Source: Zarea fungicola (lineage: Eukaryota; Ascomycota; Sordariomycetes; Hypocreales; Cordycipitaceae). From it: a stretch of DNA of 64,000 bases. Within the stretch, counting starts at the first letter, position 1; each line of letters begins with the position of its first letter. The position numbers were made by a program, and so were the translations under genes. The stretch spans positions 37,853 through 101,852 of the forward strand of contig FWCC01000279.1 in NCBI GenBank assembly GCA_900169235.1, in the 5' to 3' direction. Under the pieces are notes generated by a model. The model ran no database searches and was not told the DNA's origin. It saw only the letters and a program-made list of their open reading frames with translations. Below, in pieces: positions 57,307 to 64,000 of this stretch.

Positions 57307-57742
57307 CCTGTTGGTCATGATTATGGTACTCTGCGCAGTAGATTGAGATGCTTCGAAGAGGGCATATGTATAGTTTCATAGGTCTATAAGTAGAGTGCAC
57401 CAATGAAATATAAATTTCTAACTAGCTACCGCGAGACTGCTTTTTAAAAACTATTTATTTATTATTATAGTCTAAGCTAGGCTAGGCCTATCTAGTACTA
57501 CTACAATATGCTAAGAAGAGGAAAAACTAGAGTGCCTAGGGGAAAACCTCTCCTTCTATGATCCGACTCCGAGTTGGGCGCGACTTGTGATGGATGCGGG
57601 AGTGGTGTGCTCCCTTGATTCGAGAATCCCAGACAGGGACTTTTCCTATCGCACCGCAAGGCCAGCCCTTTTAAAAACTATTAATTTATAAAATAGTTAT
57701 ATTATAGTTAATCGAGGTTAGAATCTTACCTTGATTCTGAAA
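57307..57742. other. Repeat-like spacer
   Basis: Two similar AT-rich blocks (CTTTTTAAAAACTATT at about 57440 and CTTTTAAAAACTATTAAT at about 57667) flank a GC-richer core. This looks like a decayed repeat. A T-loop-like GATTCGAGAATCCC was considered and not accepted as a tRNA. Confidence 0.4.
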
Positions 57743-58297
57743 CTAGCAGCGAGGCGAGTATGTAGGAGGAGAAACCTCCCAGGGTTCAATGATGTAGATG
57801 AGCAGCTGGTCGTTGTTAACATAGCCCCAGCCACTGCATTGGCTTAGGCTAGGGCAGTTATTAAGAGTGTTCCTGCCATCTGCCCCCGCCCAACTGTCCA
57901 CTAGGGTCTTCCTAACACAGCTGCTTTGATTGCGTACAATGATTTTGCAACGATAATGCTCGGTCCTAAACACAACACTCGAATTTGGGTTGAGCTGTCT
58001 CGCGTTGTTTGATCGACGCCGGAGGCCTTCAACTAGGTTATCGCAGTCATCTTCGTAGGCCTCTTGATTCTGGCGAACAGTCATATGGTTATCCCAACAA
58101 TCCACATGCTGCCGCTTGGTGAGGCTGCCATCAGCTGGTGCATCTCCGATAGACATGTTGGAGTCGAGTGCGACTTCTCCGAACTCATGAGTTTCCATGA
58201 AGATGCCCGGCGCAATTTCAACAGCAGAAGCTGTGCTGGCAGCAACGCCAGTAGCAGCATAGGCCGCTGCGAGGAAGACGCTAGGAGTAAAGCGCAT
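57743..58297 (-). CDS. Secreted Cys-rich proprotein with Kex2 site
   Basis: Intronless 184-aa secreted protein. The N-terminus MRFTPSVFLAAAYAATGVAA is a signal peptide; the propeptide ends at the dibasic pair K61-R62 (SLTKR), leaving a mature chain of about 122 residues that begins with Gln63. The mature part has seven cysteines (DCWDNH, YEDDCDN, HYRCK, SSCVRK, NNCPSLSQC, and the last residue C). It is rich in Asn, Arg and Ser. No family is recognised; in fungi such proteins are often host- or microbe-directed effectors, which is inference. Confidence 0.75.
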   Translation of the reverse strand: MRFTPSVFLAAAYAATGVAASTASAVEIAPGIFMETHEFGEVALDSNMSIGDAPADGSLTKRQHVDCWDNHMTVRQNQEAYEDDCDNLVEGLRRRSNNARQLNPNSSVVFRTEHYRCKIIVRNQSSCVRKTLVDSWAGADGRNTLNNCPSLSQCSGWGYVNNDQLLIYIIEPWEVSPPTYSPRC

Positions 58298-60001
58298 ATT
58301 GAATGATTTTTGTTGAATTTATTGAATAATAGTTTTGATTCTTATGACTGTCTGGTCCTTGTTGTTACTGTAATTCCTTATAAATCTAAGATTTAGATAG
58401 AATGAAGGCTGTCTTTTATAGAAGTCTGTAGCAAGTCAGACACTCTAGTCTTGCACCGACTTTCTCATACTAACATATCTATGGGGCGGTAAGCTTATAT
58501 TTTCTGTATAAGCTGGTATTTCTTCGTTTATTGACTCCACTGGTCTGTCCTTGACTCGCAAAAATGCAGGGATTTGTGTAATTGTCATGTTCACTTGCTC
58601 GGCCATTATGGAGAACCTCCTAGGTATCCGGCAGGCCAACTGCTGAAATTGGTTCGGCATTGACTCCAGCACCGTATTAACAGCGGGGTCTAAGGACTGA
58701 GACATGCAAAAAGGAAAAGGAAAGGACCCAGCAGATATTTCCTTCTCGGAATTCCATTCTAGAAATGAAGAAACAACCCGGCCCAGGTATCTAACCGCCG
58801 GTGGTAGCAATATTATTGGACAACTAATACTATCTCCACTAAAAGTATCATTGGTAAATTATAAGCTTAATTTGCTGCCGGTTTGCCCTGCGTAAAGAAT
58901 GTAACCGCTGAGGAAGCGTTGGGCACCAGCCATCAGCAACCACTTCTACGTAGTTGGTAGTGTTAGTTAAGAAAGTTTTAAAGAGCATGTTATATGAACC
59001 TGGTTTCTCACCACACTGCTATCTTCCAATTGCTAATGAAAATGAATGTAGGCGAAACTCGTTTTCTGTTATGGCGGACTTATTACCATTTTCGATGAAG
59101 ATGGCTACCTGTCAAAGTACTGTGGGCCAATAGGGATTTTTTGCCATAAGGACCAAGAGGTGGACCACGTTATCCCTGTCAACAGATCCAGTTGTTAATT
59201 ATCCCATGAATGGATATTGTAAATACATTAATTCGTTGGCGCTGGTCTGGCTGCTTCCGTCCCGGTAACCTCTATACAAGTCTTCGACTTATTAACATGG
59301 GTTACCGAAAACAAATGTGCAGTGAAGCAACCAAACAACGAAGCAACGAAGCAATGGGAAAGAACTAGACTTGTTGCAACAGCCTTAACAGAGCTTCAAT
59401 CGAGTCACCTCTCTTCAAGAGCCAGACCTGGAGGTAAAACGCACCCCTTGGTCTATCGCAGGGATGATCGCCAGTGCCCTAAATTTAAATATATGTTTCG
59501 TGGCGGGGACTTACAAGCGTCCCTCTGCGGAGCACGGGTCTCGGGTTTGTATAGTGCCGGGAAGAAGCCACTTCGCCGGATGTATGCGTACCTTCCACCT
59601 CTTACATTTCGCCTCTTTCTTATTCAGCATCTATGGGTTTACTTGTTTCGTTGTATTTTTTATCAATGTAATGATCCCGATTCTTTGAGGCGAGCTAGCA
59701 AACGTCAGGCATTGACCCTATAGCACTCATTAAGGCAGCAGACAATTGCTTTTTATTACTGTAGTACGACTAATATACTTGTCGTACTAATTCAACGAAC
59801 ACCTGGCTCAAGGTTCGAAAGGCTACGCCCCCGCCGTTACCCGAAGGGCCACTAAAGGTCAGACCCTTAGCCTAATTCGTATCTGCTGGCCGGGCGGAAG
59901 TTTAGCCGAATTAGATGCTCGGAGTGTCGAGCCTCTACCCCTGACGGAGTTATACCTATTTATGTGGTCGCTGAAGGCGATGTACATACACAGCAAGATA
60001 G
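58298..60001. other. Gene-poor region
   Basis: Holds the unrecognised frame at 58445-58810 and repeat-like DNA (59750-60001) adjoining a solo LTR. Short open frames near 59322-59723 have no recognisable feature. Confidence 0.4.
58445..58810 (-). CDS. Possible gene fragment, 121 codons
   Basis: The frame (LPPAVRYLGRVVSSFLEWN ... SLPPHRYVSMRKSVQD) is open and continues upstream without ATG to about 58830. Composition is protein-like (VNTVLESMPNQFQQLACRIP). No family is recognised; it may be the 3' exon of a lost gene. Its end abuts the promoter of the secreted-protein gene at 58297. Confidence 0.3.
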   Translation of the reverse strand: MLPPAVRYLGRVVSSFLEWNSEKEISAGSFPFPFCMSQSLDPAVNTVLESMPNQFQQLACRIPRRFSIMAEQVNMTITQIPAFLRVKDRPVESINEEIPAYTENISLPPHRYVSMRKSVQD

Positions 60002-60117
60002 TGTCAGGACCAGTGCGCTAGGTAGCCACTGGATCACAGAGATCAAAAATATCAAGTAATGTCCAGCCGTGGCGGGACATCCCTAGCATCCAAGATATAC
60101 CTTCCAGGTCTGTGGCA
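60002..60117 (-). mobile_element. Solo LTR, 116 bp, with perfect 5-base duplication
   Basis: On the minus strand it starts TGCCACAGACC and ends GGTCCTGACA. Both sides carry GATAG (59997-60001 and 60118-60122), a clean 5-base target duplication. It aligns with the copies at 22190 and 55172. No internal domains are nearby, so it is solo. Confidence 0.85.
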
Positions 60118-60122
60118 GATAG

Positions 60123-61932
60123 ACTGTGTCATGCTGCTCCAGTGAGGCAGGTATGAATGGCTGCCAGGTGGGCTATAACATGATCAATTTCACTGATGCT
60201 TTGCGTCGAATAAAGCCGGTTGAGAATTTTCTGTAACTCGTTGGATGGAACGAGTTATGGGACTATATGCGTAGTTCCTGATTAGCTATAGAGCTTTGTC
60301 GGGCGTATGTTCAGCTCAGAACCAACAGCATTTCTCAGCAACTCATTCCGCCCCGCCAAAGCACCATATTTATTATCTAAAAAAATTTATTATCTAAAAG
60401 TGGAAACGTTGTGGAACTGTTACCTCGACCTTGCAAAATGCACCAGGAATGGGTACTTTTATGTGTCCTGGTTACATCATTTTCTGACTGCGCTATTCAG
60501 CCTCATCACAGATGGCAGCCAGATTTGCGCAAAGTACATATCCAATTCAGCTTGCCCATCTCTCATGCTCTCTGCTCGACGATCTAGGAATTTCCTTGTG
60601 CCACCATCCAAGAAGAGTCTGCAAACTGCCAATAAGCGGACTTTGCCAAGCCTTATAAGAATAGCGGCAGTAATTTCACCGGCTTACTGTGACGCTAAGC
60701 GCGTGTCCAGAAGCAACCAACCGTAGTTTCGGAACAGTCCCGAATTGCCCATTGCCGCAAGCCATCGGGCTTTGCCAAGCCGCCTGGCCCGATCCTTAAA
60801 GTGTGGGCACCCGCTATCCAACACAACAGTGTAACCCGTTAGATCCTAGCTTTTAGCAGTGCTGCTAGATAATTACGACGGTTCGTTGAAAGGTTTGGAG
60901 CATGGAAAACTTTACTTCGACTTGGGCGAGTTGGATTAGGTTACTAATAAGCAATGGTCGGAGCTCGGGAGCTAATAGGCCCCGGGTACCTATACTGATT
61001 ATGCAAGTCGCGCGCGCTGCGCTTCCGAAAATGTTCAAAGTAACTAAATTATTTTAGCCACACACTCAGCCTGGAAAGTAGCCAGTTGAAAACACTACCT
61101 AGCTGAATACAGGACCGAATCCCCTCGATTGCTCTGACTGTGTCAAATCCAACATCCCCAGCGTCAAGAATCTTGCCACATGTACTATGCGTCGTTATGA
61201 GTCGTTTTCGGGGTGGTAGTTGAGTAGGACGTGTGGTGGCTGTGAGGGCCGAGCTGGAGAAAATAATAATTCGTACATCCCTATACATAGTAATGCCAAC
61301 TGCAGAGTATATAAATAGCAATTTCCGTTTAAAGAAGCCGTCTAGTACGAACCACACTCCCAAGGTGTTGAATCCACACTGGAGTCGATTGCCAAGACCC
61401 CCGACAGACTCCAACGCCTACAGACCAACACTCCAAGAAAACTAGGTGTGACAATACAAGTAACCAGCAATGGTAGGAATGTACGGAGTACAGAAGCTGA
61501 CTAATTACCGGTATCAGGCCGGTAGCGTGCGTATATAGAGGCAGTTGATAAGAACAAACAAGGGAAATTGATGTCAGCTTACAATGAGTTGCCATTTATA
61601 ACTTCGGAGATCGATTCAGAGACCACTGCCGAACTGCTACATGTGCAAGGTACCAACTTCTTGGCGTCACATCTTCGTGTGTTCGTACTGATAGCCACTA
61701 CCCTTCGGTGTAGGCACAGCCCCACGCCTCATGGTTATCTAGAAATATGCATTTATCAATTCTCAAGGAAGACATCTAACCAACTTCAGAGGCGCAGCTT
61801 TCAAGCTTATGTCAGGGAATAGTCCGATAGACGGCAACCTAGCAATGTGGCTGGCACCGGCCAGGCTTCACTATATTTAGGCTTCACTATATTTAGCATC
61901 TCAGAGATTCCATTAGTGTACAATTACATGCA
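60123..61932. other. Gene-poor region
   Basis: No gene is supported; open frames at 60307-60726 and 61049-61414 lack recognisable features. A tandem duplication lies at 61864-61897. Confidence 0.4.
61864..61897. repeat. Tandem duplication (about 17 bp)
   Basis: AGGCTTCACTATATTT occurs twice in direct tandem. It lies upstream of the secreted-protein gene at 62053. Confidence 0.85.
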
Positions 61933-61939
61933 TATATAT
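61933..61939 (+). promoter_or_regulatory. Possible TATA box
   Basis: TATATAT, about 115 bases before the start at 62053. Function inferred from position. Confidence 0.35.
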
Positions 61940-62052
61940 CTACATGTTTCGTTGCCTTAAGAACGCAAATCAACTCTCAGTCAGCCACTCTGAAATCTAC
62001 TCATTCTACAGTGTCACTCAACGTTCAAAAGCCCTGTCAAACACAATCAAAC

Positions 62053-62631
62053 ATGATCTTCAATCAGGTCAAGCTCATGAGCCTTGCTCTGCTGCAAGCA
62101 CTCTCGGTCAACGCCGAGCCCATCCCCATCACTTCACGGGGCATCATTCCTGATTGGTCCTGCCCGGGCCCACGTGTTCGCGAGCCAAACTTTGACGTTC
62201 CCACCGCCGACATGCAAGCTCTTGCCACTGCCATTCATACCAACACTCTGAGCAGTGGCGGCCTCGATGACTCCATTCTCATCAAAGCCAACCATGCAAT
62301 TCTCATCAAGGCGGGTGGAGTACAAGTTTGTGTACAGAACAACTACCTCTTTGAAAACGCCCACTACGCTCGCACCGATATCGCGCTTGTTGTTGCGCAG
62401 GCAATGTATAACTGCTGTGGCGGCCGTGACAATTTGCAGACTACTTGCAATGTTAAGCCATGGGCGACAATGACGGGAGATACAGGCCTAAAGGCCATGG
62501 CGCAGGTCGGCAAGACCGGGGATGAGTGCAAGGGCGCTACCCCTAATTATCTGAGTGACGCTGAGATGGTCTATAAGACGGGCAAGTTTTTCTGGGCTAT
62601 TTTTGGGCCACTTCTTACTGGAAAGCCTTGA
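62053..62631 (+). CDS. Small secreted Cys-containing protein
   Basis: 192 aa from the chosen start, intronless. The N-terminus MIFNQVKLMSLALLQALSVNA is a signal peptide; the in-frame ATG at 62011 would put a polar leader before it and was not used. The mature chain has six cysteines (DWSCPGP, VQVCVQN, YNCCGGRD, QTTCNV, GDECKG), which could form three disulfides. The arrangement resembles fungal Ecp2/Hce2-like or other small secreted proteins, but no family was recognised firmly. No membrane anchor or retention signal. Confidence 0.75.
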   Translation: MIFNQVKLMSLALLQALSVNAEPIPITSRGIIPDWSCPGPRVREPNFDVPTADMQALATAIHTNTLSSGGLDDSILIKANHAILIKAGGVQVCVQNNYLFENAHYARTDIALVVAQAMYNCCGGRDNLQTTCNVKPWATMTGDTGLKAMAQVGKTGDECKGATPNYLSDAEMVYKTGKFFWAIFGPLLTGKP

Positions 62632-64000
62632 GTAGTGCATTGCTACATTATATCTTGTACTTTAGACCAAACGCAAGGCACATAACAATACCAAGCCTGT
62701 GAGTCTACAGGCCTGTCTAGGCAATTAGAAAATTAATTGGTCATCGTATAAGTTGACTGGTTGAAAATCTCTCACAATAAATTTATTCAATGATTTATAA
62801 AATAAAGACCTTATCTGTCAGAATTTTATATGATTATTGGCATTTACGACGCAATTCCTGTCTTTACTACATGCCACTGTCTTTTCACTTACGACTTTCC
62901 TCAATTGAAGCGACCAACAAACAGAATAGAAGCTAGTAAAATTCTCTTAACTTTAGCTGATATGGTGGCGGTTCTCCTACGTTACATCTAAATGTCTAAC
63001 ATGCGCGTAAGCGAGGATTCTCCGTTATCCAACGCAACAGCAGCTCGAACCGGCTTCCGACGCGGTGGAACGCCATTGAAACTGAGCGCGAACTGAGCAG
63101 CGGCGCGACCAGCTGCCTTGGTGTGGTGCGTGATAGCGGTTATGTTTATGTTACTGATCGTATCACAGGCTCTGTGGTAGCAAGGAGCCTGCTAATGCAC
63201 GGTCTTCCAAGTAGTAGGTGGGCGGATAATGCGCTCTCCGCTTGTATGGGGGTTACTCGCAGCTTGGCAAAGTCCGTGGTACATATATACAAATAGAACA
63301 GATTTAACCGCATCAAGATTGAGGAAAACGCCAACCGATTCAGCCATAGCCAGCTATGGCAGTGCCGACGCTGCCAAGACTCCGCAAGTGCGATTGGCCA
63401 AGACCATGACATTGTTGGACTAGTTAGCCGAAACGCCAGCCTAGGTCTCGGATATCTCCCACATCTCCCACATCTAGATTTAGTTACAAGGCATTTTGCC
63501 GCCGGGAAAATATATAGGTGAACAACTCAGCCGCGCTCAAAACAGACAATTTGGTTATGTGGACTACACTGTATGTAACTGTTTTACTAGTGCCAGGTTT
63601 GCGAGTCAGATTGGTCTATTCCAACTTTACTTACGGACTGCTTCGTGTTCATCTGTTAAATGCAGACTAGCTCACAGTCTGCCAGCATTGTATATGGTGA
63701 TTTTCCGCTTAGGCTGCAGGCGCCAGATTAGTAGGGTGCATTGTAAAATGCTAGCCGTGTTAAATAATTGCTGCCCAAGACGTGTGGAAATGGTACGGCA
63801 CTTTCCCACGTCAGCTATACAATGACGCTCCCATGGCTGAGAACATTTTCGTCCAGAGAGACGGACACTTGCGGCTGGCACAGGAGAGGGAGCCACCCAG
63901 TGTAACGATGGCTTAATCGACGTAAGTCACAGTTGGGGTATGCTCTAAAGCAAGTCAGGTTATATCGAACAGTACACTTGTAAGTATCGTCAAGAGTAGA
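62632..64000. other. Gene-poor window end
   Basis: AT-rich 3' flank, then the M28 peptidase relic (62988-63191). Beyond it no gene is supported up to the window end. Confidence 0.45.
62988..63191 (-). pseudogene. C-terminal relic of an M28-family aminopeptidase
   Basis: A 67-codon frame between two stops reads QAPCYHRACDTISNINITA, followed by HHTKAAGRAAAQFALSF. The pattern P-C-Y-H-x-A-C-D-T (with the metal-binding His) and the closing helix with KAAGRAAAQFAL match the end of secreted fungal M28 (leucine/Y-type) aminopeptidases. The catalytic body upstream is not readable: the region to about 63420 is broken by stops. It ends at a TAG at 62988. Best read as a decayed gene. Confidence 0.55.

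Noticed and set aside
57560..57660. tRNA-like T-loop GATTCGAGAATCCC
   Set aside because: No D-arm, anticodon arm or acceptor stem of the right spacing; lies in repeat-like DNA.
1..64000. CRISPR arrays, bacterial operons, riboswitches
   Set aside because: No regularly spaced repeats; spliced genes, HET and Zn2Cys6 families show a fungal nuclear genome.

Overview
The window looks like nuclear DNA of a filamentous ascomycete (Pezizomycotina, most likely Hypocreales). Genes are split by short introns of about 45-110 nt with GTAAGT-like donors and TAG/CAG acceptors, and typical fungal families are present: a HET-domain protein, a PNP-NACHT-ankyrin NOD-like receptor, a Zn2Cys6 regulator, P450, MFS carriers and Kex2-processed secreted proteins. 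AT-rich, TpA-rich spacers and decayed genes suggest mutational decay of repeats. Two runs of N (8723-8724 inside a poly-T, and 20219-20266) mark assembly gaps.

Layout. 0-15.8 kb: a P450 and an alpha/beta hydrolase in tandem, a HET protein, an unrecognised 238-aa protein, a divergent pair (Aro8-like aminotransferase and FAH-family hydrolase), and a secreted Cys-rich proprotein. 15.9-23.4 kb is gene-poor: a decayed ACC-synthase-like aminotransferase, an orphan Cys-rich open frame, and a three-layer nested transposon insertion (hAT-like MITE, then solo LTR, then a second hAT-like MITE) whose target-site duplications can be read directly. 23.5-31.9 kb is an accessory block centred on lipid chemistry: membrane protein, cyclopropane-fatty-acid-synthase-like enzyme, Delta9 desaturase fused to cytochrome b5, UbiE-type methyltransferase, and a frameshifted SnoaL-like gene. 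32.9-46 kb: a 1425-aa PNP-NACHT-ankyrin receptor, a BTB protein, a PlsC acyltransferase, a small Ser-rich hypothetical protein and an EVE-domain (Thy28-like) nuclear protein. 46.8-55 kb: a monocarboxylate-type MFS transporter converging on a Zn2Cys6 regulator, and an intronless SVOP-like MFS transporter. 56.5-64 kb: a PL7 polyuronate lyase, two small secreted Cys-rich proteins, solo LTRs and a relic of an M28 aminopeptidase.

How the genes may work together (inference). The 23.5-31.9 kb block is the best candidate for an undescribed pathway: a Delta9 desaturase makes the cis double bond that a CFA synthase can convert to a cyclopropane, and a further methyltransferase and a SnoaL-like protein sit alongside. 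Repeat-rich DNA bounds the block on the left and AT-rich DNA on the right. All intron-containing models were joined by hand from reading frame and splice signals; splice sites are predictions, not transcripts.
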